Origin: Lysobacterales bacterium
Lineage (GTDB): Bacteria > Pseudomonadota > Gammaproteobacteria > Xanthomonadales > SZUA-36
Reading direction: 5' to 3'
NCBI GenBank assembly: GCA_013002505.1
Contig: JABDJL010000123.1
Coordinates: 1-64,000 of the forward strand
Length of the DNA stretch: 64,000 nt
The notes under the pieces are model-generated. The model was not told the origin of the DNA, did no database searches, and saw only the letters and a list, made by a program, of their open reading frames with translations. This document shows positions 44,361-55,120 of the stretch, piece after piece. Made by a program: the position numbers and the translations under genes. The stretch's first letter is position 1. Each line of letters opens with the position of its first letter.

Positions 44361-45617
44361 ATGAATCTTACAGAACTGAAACAAAAACCGATTGCCGAAC
44401 TTTTGGAAATCGCCAACGAACTTGGCCTTGAGGGCGTCGCGCGCTCACGCAAACAGGACGTCATTTTTTCGATCCTGAAAGCGCACGCCAAAAACGGCGA
44501 GAGCATCTATGGCCAGGGCGTACTGGAAATTTTACAGGATGGTTTCGGCTTTCTTAGATCGGCAGACAGCTCATACCTGGCCGGTCCCGACGACATTTAT
44601 GTGTCGCCCAGCCAGATCAGGCGTTTCAGTTTACGTACCGGCGACATGCTGGCCGGCAAGATCAGGCCACCCAAGGACAGTGAACGCTATTTCGCGCTGT
44701 TAAAGGTTGAAGAACTCAACTACGAATCGCCGGATGCAGCCAAGCGCAAGATACTTTTCGAAAACCTGACCCCCGAATTCCCAACCAAGCAATTCGTCCT
44801 TGAACGCGGTAATGGCAGCACAGAAGACATTACCGCCAGGATTATCGACCTCGTGTCTCCGATCGGCATGGGTCAACGCGGCCTCGTGGTGTCCCCCCCG
44901 AAAGCGGGTAAAACCATCATGCTGCAGAACATCGCGACCAGCCTCCGGGCCAACCATCCGGATTGCAAGATGATCATCCTGCTCATTGACGAACGGCCCG
45001 AAGAGGTCACCGAAATGCAGCGTTCGGTCGATGCAGAAGTCATCTCCAGCACATTTGACGAGCCCGCGTCTCGCCACGTGCAAGTCGCTGAAATGGTGAT
45101 TGAGCGCGCCAAGCGCCTGGTTGAGCATAAGCACGAGGTCGTGATCCTGCTTGACTCGATCACCCGGCTCGCGCGCGCCTACAACACGGTGGCACCCTCA
45201 TCCGGCAAAGTTTTGACGGGTGGTGTGGACGCCAATGCCCTGCAAAGGCCGAAGCGCTTTTTCGGCGCCGCCAGGAACGTAACCGAGGGCGGCTCATTGA
45301 CCATTATCGCCACCGCACTGGTAGATACCGGTTCGAAGATGGACGAGGTGATTTACGAAGAATTCAAAGGCACCGGTAACATGGAGATTCACCTGGCACG
45401 ACGGATCGCCGAAAAACGTGTTTACCCGGCCATCGACATCAACCGTTCGGGCACGCGCCGCGAAGAACTGATGATCGGCCAGCAACAACTGCAAAAAATG
45501 TGGATCCTCAGAAAACTGTTGCACCCGATGGATGAAGCGCAGGCCATCGAGTTCATGCTCGACAAGATGAAGGCCACCAAGACCAACGCGGAGTTCTTCA
45601 ACTTCATGAAGCGCTGA
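44361..45617 (+). CDS. rho: Transcription termination factor Rho
   Basis: A 418-residue hexameric RNA-dependent ATPase, close to E. coli's 419. The N-terminal helix bundle [24 protein letters not shown], the cold-shock-like RNA-binding domain (about 50-125, with [15 protein letters not shown]), the Walker A SPPKAGKT (Ser178-Thr185) and the Q and R loops are in place. The RNA translocating ring is complete at its C-terminus. It follows a long leader that could serve autoregulation. The GST gene starts 32 bases downstream. Confidence 0.97.
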   Translation: MNLTELKQKPIAELLEIANELGLEGVARSRKQDVIFSILKAHAKNGESIYGQGVLEILQDGFGFLRSADSSYLAGPDDIYVSPSQIRRFSLRTGDMLAGKIRPPKDSERYFALLKVEELNYESPDAAKRKILFENLTPEFPTKQFVLERGNGSTEDITARIIDLVSPIGMGQRGLVVSPPKAGKTIMLQNIATSLRANHPDCKMIILLIDERPEEVTEMQRSVDAEVISSTFDEPASRHVQVAEMVIERAKRLVEHKHEVVILLDSITRLARAYNTVAPSSGKVLTGGVDANALQRPKRFFGAARNVTEGGSLTIIATALVDTGSKMDEVIYEEFKGTGNMEIHLARRIAEKRVYPAIDINRSGTRREELMIGQQQLQKMWILRKLLHPMDEAQAIEFMLDKMKATKTNAEFFNFMKR

Positions 45618-45649
45618 CGCAACGCAACTGAAGCGATGGAGTCAAAGCC

Positions 45650-46258
45650 ATGCGCCTGATCGGTTCCCTGACCAGCCCGTTCGTCCGTTTTGTACGGGTC
45701 ACATTGGCAGAACTTTGTGTTGAGCACGAATTCGAGGTCACCGGGCCTTTCGGCAAGACCAGCCCGGAACACGAGCGCATCATCAATTCGGCCAACCCGC
45801 TGATGAAGGTTCCGGTGCTGGATACCGGTGATCATGTCATTATTGATTCGCGGATTATCGTCAACTGGCTGTTAAGGCACCATTCATCGGATGGACGCTT
45901 TGGCGCAGATTTCCCGGAAACGCTCGCTCGCGAAAATGTCCTGAGTACCATTTATGGCGTGCTCGAAGCAGGCATCCTGAGATTCATCATTCAAATGAGC
46001 CACCCGGAGATCGACATGAATGCTGCATACATGGCGCGATCGATCGAACGGGTTCACAGTGGTCTCAGCGCCCTGGAACACGACCCCGACATCACCGAGT
46101 CGTTCGGGCCGCCCGAGGCACTGTTGGTTTGCGGTCTGGAATGGATGCGCAAGCGGCAAGTCTACGACTGGTCTGTGCACAGGCGGCTGGTGGAAATACA
46201 CGCTCAGCACGCCGAGCGTGATTCGCTGGTAAACACGCGAATACCCGATAAAATCTAG
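45650..46258 (+). CDS. Glutathione S-transferase family protein
   Basis: A 202-residue protein. The N-terminal thioredoxin-like half reads MRLIGSLTSPFVRFVRVTLAEL, the pattern of YibF-type bacterial GSTs, with the serine likely facing glutathione, and ANPLMKVPVLDTGDHVIIDSRII forms the glutathione-binding cis-Pro and E/DS region. The helical C-terminal half is less conserved. The substrate is unknown. It starts 32 bases after rho and may be cotranscribed with it. Confidence 0.88.
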   Translation: MRLIGSLTSPFVRFVRVTLAELCVEHEFEVTGPFGKTSPEHERIINSANPLMKVPVLDTGDHVIIDSRIIVNWLLRHHSSDGRFGADFPETLARENVLSTIYGVLEAGILRFIIQMSHPEIDMNAAYMARSIERVHSGLSALEHDPDITESFGPPEALLVCGLEWMRKRQVYDWSVHRRLVEIHAQHAERDSLVNTRIPDKI

Positions 46259-46431
46259 ATTCAGTTCGCAATCCGGTAATATTCAGCGGCAGGTTCTGGC
46301 TGCGGCATTTTCCTGCCCAGAGCAAGTACGAAAAGCCCGGCACTGGCTGCCTGCCGTACGGACAGTTCGCTCTGTCACAAAGACGGGCCCTTACCGTTGA
46401 CGTCCCACAACCACGGCCCAAAAATCCCTGC

Positions 46432-47979
46432 ATGAGAAAAAGTCGCAACCGGGGCTGGGGCTTGCTGGCGTTGCTGGTAGCGTCTGGCCAGGCGTGGCCC
46501 GGTGCAATCGAGTCATCCTACCGTGCAGCACGCGAAATCATCGATGCGTCGGTGGTGGCCATGCAGGCGGAACGTTGGATAACGGAGCCTGTTCCACTGC
46601 TGATCGTGGCCAGCGGCACCTTGTTCATGGGTGCCGAGAACCAGGGCTTTGCGCCCGGCGAGCCAACCCCTACCATGTTCCATGAATCATGGGCGTTTGA
46701 CCCCGAGTCCGGCATTTTAGGTCGAGAGTATCGCCATGCACGCCACGACGGAACGAAAGAATGGAGCAAGGAAATTTTTCAGCCCGACGGCGCTCGCTGG
46801 TTCGTGGACATGGCCTCGGGCAATTCATTTTTCCAGGCGCCAGTCCTGGCCGGGGATGCCCGTAATGCTACCCTGCGCCGTTTTCCGTCGCAGTTGCTCA
46901 AGGAAGCACTTGCACGCCCGGAATCGTTGCGCGCAATAGGACGTTACGGGCCCTTTGAAGGTATTCAGGCCCTGACTGGAGCTGAAGCCAGCCTGAGCCT
47001 TTTTTTCGGCCGCGAAAGCAAGATGCTCGGCTGGGTCGAATACCTTGTCGACCTGCCATCGTTTACCGACAGCACCGTCAGTTGGCGATATTCGGCGTAC
47101 CGCCCGGTCCCCGGCGCCGGCCATGTGCCTTATGAATACACGGTCCATATCAACGAAGCGGTACACCTTGACATGCGGGTAAATTCAGTCAGCACGGATA
47201 TCAGCACCGTGCGTGACTTTCTCAGTATTCCCAATGCGGAAAAAACCCCGAACAACGCGGCCATTGTGCCGCCGCCGTGGCATCGCGCCGAGCTCGTTGA
47301 GGCCGGTAACGGTGTTTGGCTAATACGCCATCTGCGCACCGGTTTCCACATGATGTTCGTGGAATTCGAAAATTACCTGCTGGCAGTAGATGCTCCCTCG
47401 GGCTATCCGTTGTTGCAGGAGCTGCCGGCCGGCGATGTAATTGGAAAATACAATGAAAACAGCCTCGTTGATCACGCATTGAAAATGCTTTCGGAGCGCG
47501 TTCCCGGAAAACCGGTGCGCTACGCCGTATTGACACATTTTCACAGCGACCATGCCGGGGGCGCCCTGGCGTACAAAGGCAACGACACCAGCCTGGTTGT
47601 TACAAAATCCGAAGCGCCGGCAGTGCGATCATTCCTGGCCGGCACGCACACCCTGTGCCCCGAACAACAAAACGGTCCTGTAAAAGTCAGGGAGGTCGGC
47701 GCCAGGCATATCATTAACGACGGCAATCAGCGCGTTGAGATCCTGGACGTCGGCCCGAACCCGCACAGTAAGAATATGCTGGTGGCCTGGTTGCCCAAGC
47801 AGAAAATCCTGTACGTTTCAGACCTGTTGACCGGTTACTCGGATCGCCCCGATGATGCGCATGAGCACATGAACCGGTTCTTTCTGGACTGGGTGAAGAA
47901 GAAACACCTCAAACCCGAGGTCATCTACACCGCCCACGGCGGTGGACGGGTCATTCCTGCGCCAGGGGAAAGCGGCTAG
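46432..47979 (+). CDS. MBL-fold metallohydrolase with unknown N-terminal domain
   Basis: A 515-residue protein with a signal peptide (about 1-24). Residues about 25-265 form a domain I do not recognise. The C-terminal half (about 275-510) is a metallo-beta-lactamase fold: [11 protein letters not shown] gives the HxHxDH metal site, with later His in NPHSKNM and TAHGGGR and an Asp in YVSDLLTG. Such folds act on lactones, thioesters, phosphoesters or quinones; the substrate is unknown. It overlaps prpD by four bases at the stops (shared CTAG). Confidence 0.75.
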   Translation: MRKSRNRGWGLLALLVASGQAWPGAIESSYRAAREIIDASVVAMQAERWITEPVPLLIVASGTLFMGAENQGFAPGEPTPTMFHESWAFDPESGILGREYRHARHDGTKEWSKEIFQPDGARWFVDMASGNSFFQAPVLAGDARNATLRRFPSQLLKEALARPESLRAIGRYGPFEGIQALTGAEASLSLFFGRESKMLGWVEYLVDLPSFTDSTVSWRYSAYRPVPGAGHVPYEYTVHINEAVHLDMRVNSVSTDISTVRDFLSIPNAEKTPNNAAIVPPPWHRAELVEAGNGVWLIRHLRTGFHMMFVEFENYLLAVDAPSGYPLLQELPAGDVIGKYNENSLVDHALKMLSERVPGKPVRYAVLTHFHSDHAGGALAYKGNDTSLVVTKSEAPAVRSFLAGTHTLCPEQQNGPVKVREVGARHIINDGNQRVEILDVGPNPHSKNMLVAWLPKQKILYVSDLLTGYSDRPDDAHEHMNRFFLDWVKKKHLKPEVIYTAHGGGRVIPAPGESG

Positions 47980-49424
47980 CTAACCCACAAATCAACGAAA
48001 TCGGATACCGGCATTTTTTCCAGCTTTTGCTGGTCGCTGCAGGCATCCAAAATTGCCGCCGCACTGTCAGCGTCATAGTGGTCCTTGACGGCAGACTGAA
48101 ACTTCTGGATCAGCACTGGAATGCCCTCGTCCCGGCGCCTGCGGTGACCAATCGGATACGAGATTTCCACTCTTTTTGTTGAACTGCCGTCCTTGAAATA
48201 CACCTGGATCGCGTTACCGATTCCACGCTTTTCCGGATCGAAGTAATCCGCCGTGAACGATTCGTTTTCGCGCACCTCCATTCGCTGGCGCAATGCGTCG
48301 ATACGCGGGTCAGCAGCCGTGTCGTCCTTGTAGCTGTCAGCGGTAAGCTGCCCAAAAATCAATGGTACGGCGACCATGTACTGCAGGCAGTGATCGCGGT
48401 CGGCATAGTTGTCCAGCGGCCCGGTTTTGTCGATGATCCGCACAGCGGCTTCCTGGGTCTCGATAACAATCCGGTCAATCTCATCGATGCGGTTCGCCAC
48501 CTCGGCATGCAATTGCATCGCACATTCAACCGCGGTCTGGGCATGGAATTCGGCCGGGAAGGAAATCTTGAACAAGACATTTTCCATGACATAACTGCCA
48601 TACGGTCGTTGGAAACGAAATGGTTTGCCATCAAAAAGCACATCGTAGAATCCCCAGCGCTTTGCGCTCAGCGCCGAGGGATAGCCCATTTCACCGCTCA
48701 TCGCCATCAATGCGTGGGTGACCGCCCGGCGGCACGCATCGCCAGCGGCCCAGCTTTTACGGGAACCGGTGTTTGGCGCGTGGCGGTAGGTGCGCAGCGC
48801 GCCTCCGTCAATCCAGGCATTGGACAGCGCATTGATGACCTGCTGGCGATTTCCTCCCAACATCCGGGTCACGACAGCAGTCGATGCGGCCCGCACCAGC
48901 AGCACATGGTCGAGACCGACCTTGTTGTAGCTGTTTTCAAGCGCCAGCACGCCCTGGATTTCGTGGGCCTTGATCATGGCGGTCAACACATCCCTGATCG
49001 ACAACGGCTCGCCACCTTCACTGCCCCGTTTTCGGGACAGGTAATCGGCCACGGCAAGGATCGCGCCGAGGTTGTCTGAAGGGTGGCCCCATTCCGCGGC
49101 CAGCCACGTGTCGTTGAAATCCAGGTAACGGATCAGGGTACCTAGATTAAATGCCGCCTGGACCGGGTCGAGTTCATAGGCGGTACCCGGCACCCGCGCG
49201 CCATGCTTCATCTCTGCACCGGGAACCAGTGGACCCAGCAAACGTGTGCAGTCCGGATATTTTAACGCCAGCAGTGAACAGGCCAGGCTGTCCATCAGGC
49301 AATGGCGCGCCGTGGTGTACGCCAGGTCGCTGTCAAGAGGGTAATCGCAAACAAAATTGGCGATGTCGACCAGTTCCTGGTCGGGGTTGGGCCGCTGGGC
49401 AGCGCGGGAATCATGCTGGGACAT
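47976..49424 (-). CDS. prpD: 2-methylcitrate dehydratase PrpD (MmgE/PrpD family)
   Basis: A 482-residue MmgE/PrpD-family enzyme. In the methylcitrate cycle it dehydrates 2-methylcitrate to 2-methylaconitate when propionyl-CoA is degraded. Landmarks are [23 protein letters not shown] early in the sequence, [22 protein letters not shown], and [16 protein letters not shown]. Its length matches PrpD (about 480). Its prpB and prpC partners lie 4.6 kb away beyond the nuclease gene on the same strand, so it is probably expressed from its own promoter. Confidence 0.92.
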   Translation of the reverse strand: MSQHDSRAAQRPNPDQELVDIANFVCDYPLDSDLAYTTARHCLMDSLACSLLALKYPDCTRLLGPLVPGAEMKHGARVPGTAYELDPVQAAFNLGTLIRYLDFNDTWLAAEWGHPSDNLGAILAVADYLSRKRGSEGGEPLSIRDVLTAMIKAHEIQGVLALENSYNKVGLDHVLLVRAASTAVVTRMLGGNRQQVINALSNAWIDGGALRTYRHAPNTGSRKSWAAGDACRRAVTHALMAMSGEMGYPSALSAKRWGFYDVLFDGKPFRFQRPYGSYVMENVLFKISFPAEFHAQTAVECAMQLHAEVANRIDEIDRIVIETQEAAVRIIDKTGPLDNYADRDHCLQYMVAVPLIFGQLTADSYKDDTAADPRIDALRQRMEVRENESFTADYFDPEKRGIGNAIQVYFKDGSSTKRVEISYPIGHRRRRDEGIPVLIQKFQSAVKDHYDADSAAAILDACSDQQKLEKMPVSDFVDLWVS

Positions 49425-49881
49425 TACAAATCACTCTTGTGGGATCAATTCAGGAGCCGGGTATTTTACGTGAATGAATCGTTACCAGGCGAACCGATTT
49501 CGATTGCCAGGCATCACTGCAGTGCAAGCTTGTAAACCGGAAGGGCCACCCGGCCGGTCTGAGCAGCTTCATGTTGTCCCTTGAGGCGCGTTGAAACGCC
49601 ACTTACTTAAGCAAATACATGCGGAATGAAGGAAAAGCCATTGATAGTTCTACTAATGAAAAAATCCAGTTGCCTGTCAAACGCCTGACATATTGATCAC
49701 GCAGGATATTGCAAGTTTCAGCGCAATAAAAACTGTGACAGAATGACGCGCTCACGGGGGCATTCTCTTACGAATTCACCAGAAGATTGCCATTAAAAAA
49801 CTGGGAAAATCACGGCCCGGCAGAATCAAACTGGGCGCCCCATCAAGAAAAAGAATGACCAAGCACAACAGAGGGACTCTC
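49425..49881. other. Divergent intergenic region between prpD and the secreted nuclease
   Basis: About 455 bases, visibly AT-rich compared with its surroundings. A TAAAAT on the minus strand at 49468-49463 could be the prpD -10, with a leader of about 30 bases. An inverted repeat TGTCA/TGACA lies at 49675-49690, and a GGCG/CGCC hairpin near 49585. No open frame or RNA gene was recognised. Promoter elements for the nuclease were not resolved. Confidence 0.45.
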
Positions 49882-52800
49882 ATGCAACAACAAGCCGATT
49901 ATCCGCTCTCCCATCATTTCGCCCGCTCCATGCTAAGCCATACGAGCAGGGTAATTTTTTTGATTTTGTGTCTCGCCACGAGTCCCCTGATGGCCCAGAC
50001 CCTGATCAACGAGATTCGCATCGACCAGCCGAGTACTGATAATGATGAGTACTTCGAGTTGTTGGGTGCGCCCGGCGCCAGCCTGGCTGGCCTGACCTAC
50101 CTCGTCATCGGTGACGGAGCCGGCGGCAGCGGCACAATCGAAGCGGTGGTTGACCTGTCCGGACAATCTATTGCGGGCAGCGGTTTGTTTGTGGCGGCAG
50201 AATCGACCTTCAGCCTGGGCACGGCAGATTTCACGACTTCGCTGAACTTTGAGAATAGCGACAACGTCACGCATTTGCTGGTCAGCGGTTTCAGCGGCAG
50301 CAACGGTGACGACCTCGATACCAATGACGACGGTGTGCTCGATAGCACGCCGTGGACCAGCATTGATGATTGCGTGGCCCTGATCGAATCTGTTGGCTCC
50401 GGTGATCAGGTTTATTGTGCTACCGGCAATGGCCCGGATGGCAGTTTTGTACCAGCACACAGCTACTTTTGTCCGGGCGGTTGGGAGATCGGTGCATTTG
50501 ATCCGGTTGCAGGTGACGACACCCCGGGTTCGGCCAATACATGCGGCGACAGCCCTCCATCTGTAGTCAGCACTACTCCGGCCAATGGCGCGACCGGCGT
50601 TGGCCTTGGCGATAACATCGAGATTAATTTCAGCGAAGACGTCGTCGTGGCAGGCGCCTGGTTCGATATCAATTGTGGCACCAGCGGAAACCACCCGGCC
50701 ATGGTGTCCGGTGGCCCGCAGAGCTATACCCTGAATCCTGATGCTGATTTTGTCGTCAGCGAAGCCTGCACGGTCGATATCTTTGCCGCGCAGGTCACCG
50801 ACAGTGACAGCGATGACCCACCCGATAACATGGCCGCGGACTTCCAGTTCAGTTTCGACACCAACCCGCTGGTTGTTTCCGACCTGGTCATCAACGAAGT
50901 GGACTACGACCAGTCTGGCACCGATGCTGCCGAGTTCATCGAGATCCGTAACAATGGCGGCAGCGATGTGAGCCTGGCGGGACATTCCCTGGTACTGGTC
51001 AACGGCAGTAATGACTCGGTATACAACACCATCAACCTGCCCCCGGTATTGCTGGGCGCAGGCGAGTACTTCGTGGTCTGTGGCGATGCAGCCAACATTT
51101 TCAACTGTGACCTGGATGTGACCCCAAACACCAACCTGGTCCAGAACGGTTCACCGGACGCGGTAGCGCTGTTCGCAGGCGCAACCCTGCTGGACACCGT
51201 TAGCTACGAGGGAGACACCGGCGCACCTTACACCGAGGGCTCCGGCTCCGGGCTTGAGGATAGTCCTTCAGAAGACTTTAGCGGAATTTCGCGCTTCCCG
51301 GATGGCACTGACACCAACGTCAACAACGTGGACTTCAGTCCACGCTGTGTCACGCCAGGGGCGGCCAATACCGCTGACACCAGTGGCTGTGAAGACCCTC
51401 GACCGCCGGCACTCAGGATTAACGAGATTGACTATGATCAACCGGGCGGCGATGCAGCCGAATTCGTGGAAATCATCAATGCCGGCAACTCTTCAGCTGA
51501 TCTGACAGGCATTGAACTGGTGCTGGTCAACGGTAGCGGCGGCGGAGCGGTGATTTACAACACCATAGCCCTGCCAGCCGTCAGTCTTGCACCATTCGAT
51601 TACTTCGTGGTTTGCGCCAACGCCGCCAACACCGCGAATTGCGACCTGGACGCCAGCCCTAACACTAATTTCCTGCAAAATGGCGCGCCAGACGCCGTGG
51701 CGTTGGTCAGCGGTAGCCTGGTGCTGGACACGGTCAGTTACGAAGGTGACACTGCTGCGCCCTACACCGAAGGCTCGGGTGCGGGCTTGTCCGACTCCGG
51801 TTCCTCGGGGCAGGATCACAAGGGCATCTCGCGCTTTCCAAACGGCACCGACACGAATCAAAACAACGCCGACTTGTCATTTGCCTGCATCACTCCGGGT
51901 ATAGCCAATACATCCCTGGACAGCGGATGTTCGCCCAACGGGCCCGTCCGGGAAATCTTCGAAATTCAGGGCAGTGGCTCAGCTTCGCCCTTCGATGGCC
52001 AGGGTGTGGCAACGGAAGATAACGTCGTTACAGCGGTCGGCACTGACGGATTCTTCATGCAAACGCCAACCGCGCGAGATGACGCCGATATCGACACTTC
52101 AAATGGCATTTTCGTATTCACCGGCGCGGCACCAGCTGTGGCTGTAGGTGACCAGGTTGATGTCGCCGGCGCAGTCAATGAATTCTTTGATTTTACCGAA
52201 TTTGCCCTGGGAAGTACGTACAGCGTAGACAGTAGCGGTAACCCGGTTCCTGCAGCCGTGACATTCGATGACACGGTACCCTCGCCGGACCCAATGGCGC
52301 CAAGTTGTTCCATTGAGTTCGAGTGCTACGAAGGCATGTTGGTCGAGATTGTCGATGGCACCGTGACTGGCCCCAACCAGGGCTTCGGAAGCGATCCGAT
52401 CGCCGAGGTGCATATCACGGCAGCCAGCGCGCGAACCTTCCGCGAACCTGGTATCGAGTTCCCGGGTTTGTTCGGCTTCCCCGAGTGGGACGGAAACCCC
52501 GAAGTCTTTGAGCTCGATCCGGACAAGCTCGGCTTGCCCAACCAGATTATTCCGGCGGGTTCCGGGTTCTCTGCAACGGGCGTGATTGGCTTCGAGTTCG
52601 GTGGCTACGAGTTATGGCCATCCAGCCTGACCGTGACACCGGCGCCACTGCCCGTTGCCGTCAGGAACCGCGAAATAGCCGAAATGACGGTTGGCGCACT
52701 GAACCTGTTCCGGCTGTTCGACGACGTAGACAACGGCAACAGCGAACAAGTCGTGGATCCTGCCGAGTATGCGCGGCGACTGGCCAAGTTCTCAGATTAC

Positions 52801-53934
52801 ATTCGCAATGTCATGGACGCGCCGGACATCCTGGCCGTAAGCGAGGTCGAAAGCCTGGCCGTTCTGCAGGACCTGGCGGATGTGATCAATCTTGACGACG
52901 CGACGATCAATTACGCGCCGTATCTCGAGGAAGGAAATGATGTCGGTGGAATTGACGTCGGATTCATGGTGCTGGATACGGTCGCCGTGGACAGCGTCAC
53001 GCAGCTTGGAAAGAACGTGCTCCACAGCTACGACAATAGTCTGCTCAACGACCGCCCACCCCTGCTGCTGGAAGGCAGGCAGATTGCCGACGGCAGTGAT
53101 TTCCCGATTGCCGTGATTGCAATACACGGGCGTTCGCTGGGCGGCATTGATACGCCAGGGCCCGGAAATGGCGAGAGAGTGCGCCAGAAGCGATACGAGC
53201 AGGCGCAGTTCGTGGCCCAGCAGGTTCAGTTACTGCAGGACGCCAACCCGGATATCAACCTGGTGGTGATTGGTGATTTCAATGGCTTTGAATTCACCGA
53301 CGGTTACGTGGATGTTACGGGGTTCATGAAAGGTGACTTTGATCCTGCGGATAACCTGGTTTGCACCGTGTTTGGTAACCTCTGCACCGATCACGTCAAT
53401 CCCGACCTGATCAACCAGATGCTGATGATCAATGCCGGCGAACGCTACTCCTTCAATTTCAGGGGTAATGCACAGGCGCTTGACCAGGCACTGACCAGCA
53501 GCGGCCTGGATGAACTGATCCGCGACTTCCAGATTGGGCGTGGCAACTCAGACGCTGCCGTAGACCTGATTAACGACGACAGCACGCCGCTGCGGTCCTC
53601 GGATCATGACGGCCTGGTGTTGTTCCTTAAGAAGGACAGCGACGGCGACGGGGTTACCGATGATGCCGATTACTGCCCCGGAACGATGATTCCGGAAGGC
53701 GCACCAACCCAGGAATTGCGAACCAACAATTTCGCGTTGGTGGATGATAACCGCCAGTTCGACAGCAACGATCCTGAAGGGGTTGGCCCCATGCAGTCAT
53801 TCGATATTTTCGATACTGCAGGCTGCTCCTGCGAGCAAATCGTCGTCGAGGCAGGCCTGGGTAAAGGCCACCTGAAGTTCGGTTGCAGCATCGGCGAAAT
53901 GGAAGCCTGGGTGGACTGGGTCAACCAGCCCTGA
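49882..53934 (+). CDS. Large secreted endonuclease with three LTD domains and an EEP nuclease domain
   Basis: A 1350-residue exported protein. Signal peptide (about 1-38), a first lamin-tail domain (about 43-220), a bacterial Ig-like domain (about 223-327), second and third lamin-tail domains (about 331-500 and 509-685), an OB-fold stretch (about 690-890), and an endonuclease/exonuclease/phosphatase domain (about 935-1250). Catalytic residues are visible: SEVES near 988, AIHGRS near 1080, IGDFNGFE near 1131 and SSDHDG near 1240. A calcium-binding DSDGDGVTDDADYCPG and a Cys-rich tail end it. It resembles ExeM-type extracellular DNases but is longer. The ATG at 49882 has GAGGG six bases upstream, better than 49855. 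Confidence 0.85.
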   Translation: MQQQADYPLSHHFARSMLSHTSRVIFLILCLATSPLMAQTLINEIRIDQPSTDNDEYFELLGAPGASLAGLTYLVIGDGAGGSGTIEAVVDLSGQSIAGSGLFVAAESTFSLGTADFTTSLNFENSDNVTHLLVSGFSGSNGDDLDTNDDGVLDSTPWTSIDDCVALIESVGSGDQVYCATGNGPDGSFVPAHSYFCPGGWEIGAFDPVAGDDTPGSANTCGDSPPSVVSTTPANGATGVGLGDNIEINFSEDVVVAGAWFDINCGTSGNHPAMVSGGPQSYTLNPDADFVVSEACTVDIFAAQVTDSDSDDPPDNMAADFQFSFDTNPLVVSDLVINEVDYDQSGTDAAEFIEIRNNGGSDVSLAGHSLVLVNGSNDSVYNTINLPPVLLGAGEYFVVCGDAANIFNCDLDVTPNTNLVQNGSPDAVALFAGATLLDTVSYEGDTGAPYTEGSGSGLEDSPSEDFSGISRFPDGTDTNVNNVDFSPRCVTPGAANTADTSGCEDPRPPALRINEIDYDQPGGDAAEFVEIINAGNSSADLTGIELVLVNGSGGGAVIYNTIALPAVSLAPFDYFVVCANAANTANCDLDASPNTNFLQNGAPDAVALVSGSLVLDTVSYEGDTAAPYTEGSGAGLSDSGSSGQDHKGISRFPNGTDTNQNNADLSFACITPGIANTSLDSGCSPNGPVREIFEIQGSGSASPFDGQGVATEDNVVTAVGTDGFFMQTPTARDDADIDTSNGIFVFTGAAPAVAVGDQVDVAGAVNEFFDFTEFALGSTYSVDSSGNPVPAAVTFDDTVPSPDPMAPSCSIEFECYEGMLVEIVDGTVTGPNQGFGSDPIAEVHITAASARTFREPGIEFPGLFGFPEWDGNPEVFELDPDKLGLPNQIIPAGSGFSATGVIGFEFGGYELWPSSLTVTPAPLPVAVRNREIAEMTVGALNLFRLFDDVDNGNSEQVVDPAEYARRLAKFSDYIRNVMDAPDILAVSEVESLAVLQDLADVINLDDATINYAPYLEEGNDVGGIDVGFMVLDTVAVDSVTQLGKNVLHSYDNSLLNDRPPLLLEGRQIADGSDFPIAVIAIHGRSLGGIDTPGPGNGERVRQKRYEQAQFVAQQVQLLQDANPDINLVVIGDFNGFEFTDGYVDVTGFMKGDFDPADNLVCTVFGNLCTDHVNPDLINQMLMINAGERYSFNFRGNAQALDQALTSSGLDELIRDFQIGRGNSDAAVDLINDDSTPLRSSDHDGLVLFLKKDSDGDGVTDDADYCPGTMIPEGAPTQELRTNNFALVDDNRQFDSNDPEGVGPMQSFDIFDTAGCSCEQIVVEAGLGKGHLKFGCSIGEMEAWVDWVNQP
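50872..51930 (+). repeat. Tandem duplication of a lamin-tail-domain coding segment inside the nuclease gene
   Basis: The second and third LTD segments begin at about 50872 and 51406 and share INEVDYDQ/INEIDYDQ and DTVSYEGDT-APYTEGSG at an offset of about 178 codons. DNA identity is also visible over their last third, as in the tract ending with tacaccga(a/g)ggctc. The first LTD is more distant. Confidence 0.75.
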
Positions 53935-53951
53935 TTTCAGGGCCCAGGTAC

Positions 53952-53980
53952 AAAAAACCCCGCTTCGGCGGGGTTTTTTT
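53952..53980. terminator. Bidirectional intrinsic terminator between the nuclease gene and prpC
   Basis: CCCCGC-TTCG-GCGGGG is a stem with a UUCG tetraloop; it has an A run on its left and a T run on its right, so it works for both the rightward nuclease gene and the leftward prpC. Confidence 0.92.
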
Positions 53981-53992
53981 GTGCCTGGAAAT

Positions 53993-55114
53993 CTATCGTT
54001 GATCAATCGGTACGTACGGTCGGTCACCCGGGCCTGTGTAATCTGCACCCGGACGGATGATGCGGTTATTGGCGCGCTGTTCAAAGCAGTGCGCAGCCCA
54101 GCCCGTGACGCGGGACATGACGAATATCGGCGTAAATAACTTGGTCGGAATGCCCATGAAATGATAAGCGCTGGCATGGAAGAAATCCGCATTGGCGAAC
54201 ATGCCCTTCTCTTCCTTCATCACGCGTTCAACGGCATCAGAGACCGGGAACAAAACCCCATCGCCAACCTGCTCCGCCAACTGGCGTGACCATTCCTTGA
54301 TAATGGAATTGCGCGGGTCGCGCTTTTTATAGACCGCGTGACCGAAGCCCATGATCAGCTCTTTCGCCGCCAGCTTACGGTGTACATCCGCCACCGCCTC
54401 TTCCACCGAGGCATATTGCTCAATCATTTCCATGGCTGCCTCGTTCGCACCGCCATGCAATGGGCCACGTAAAGAACCGATGGCCGCCGTGACGCAGGAA
54501 TGCAGGTCGGAAAGCGTCGAGGCGCAAACCCGCGCGGTAAATGTCGAGGCATTGAATTCATGCTCGGCGTAAAGGATCAGCGATACGTCCATGACCCGCT
54601 TTTCGAGCTCGCTGGCCTCGCGACCGTGCAGCATGTGCAGGAAGTGTCCTCCAATGCCGGCCTCGCCCGTATCGGTGTCAACGCGCACGCCGTCATGGGA
54701 ATAGCGATACCAGTAGGTCACGATCGCCGGTAACAGCGCCAATAAACGGTCAGCCACCTTCTGTTGATTTTCGAAATCTCCTTCCGGTTCGATATTGCCC
54801 AAAAATGAAGTCCCGGTGCGCATGACATCCATCGGGTGGGCGCTGGCCGGAATTCTTTCCAATACTTCACACAGTGCGGCCGGCAAGGCGCGCATGGACT
54901 GCAGGCGGGTGATATAGCCGTCGAGGTCATCCCGGGCAGGCAATTCACCCTTCAGGATCATGTAGGCCACTTCGTTGAAGGTCGATTGCTCGGCCAGTTC
55001 GACCACGTCGTAGCCACGATACCTGAGGCTGTTGCCTTCGGCCCCAACGGTGCAAACCGCGGTCTGGCCTGCCGATTGCCCGCGCAGGCCTGCGCCTGAA
55101 TTCTTATCTGCCAT
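53993..55114 (-). CDS. prpC: 2-methylcitrate synthase
   Basis: A 373-residue citrate-synthase-type enzyme that condenses propionyl-CoA and oxaloacetate. It is shorter than E. coli citrate synthase and matches the PrpC subgroup. The catalytic histidines and Asp are in AEHEFNAST, LIMGFGHAVYKKRDPR and the late HFMGIPTKLFTPIFVMSRVTGWAAH. MADKNSGAGLRGQSAG is an untypical N-terminus, followed by LRYRGYDVVELAEQ. It follows prpB after six bases. Confidence 0.92.
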   Translation of the reverse strand: MADKNSGAGLRGQSAGQTAVCTVGAEGNSLRYRGYDVVELAEQSTFNEVAYMILKGELPARDDLDGYITRLQSMRALPAALCEVLERIPASAHPMDVMRTGTSFLGNIEPEGDFENQQKVADRLLALLPAIVTYWYRYSHDGVRVDTDTGEAGIGGHFLHMLHGREASELEKRVMDVSLILYAEHEFNASTFTARVCASTLSDLHSCVTAAIGSLRGPLHGGANEAAMEMIEQYASVEEAVADVHRKLAAKELIMGFGHAVYKKRDPRNSIIKEWSRQLAEQVGDGVLFPVSDAVERVMKEEKGMFANADFFHASAYHFMGIPTKLFTPIFVMSRVTGWAAHCFEQRANNRIIRPGADYTGPGDRPYVPIDQR

Positions 55115-55120
55115 GGCTAG

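Noticed and set aside
49933-50985. A 350-codon minus-strand frame antisense to the nuclease gene
   Set aside because: It follows the biased codon pattern of the nuclease domains on the plus strand; no start signal or motif.
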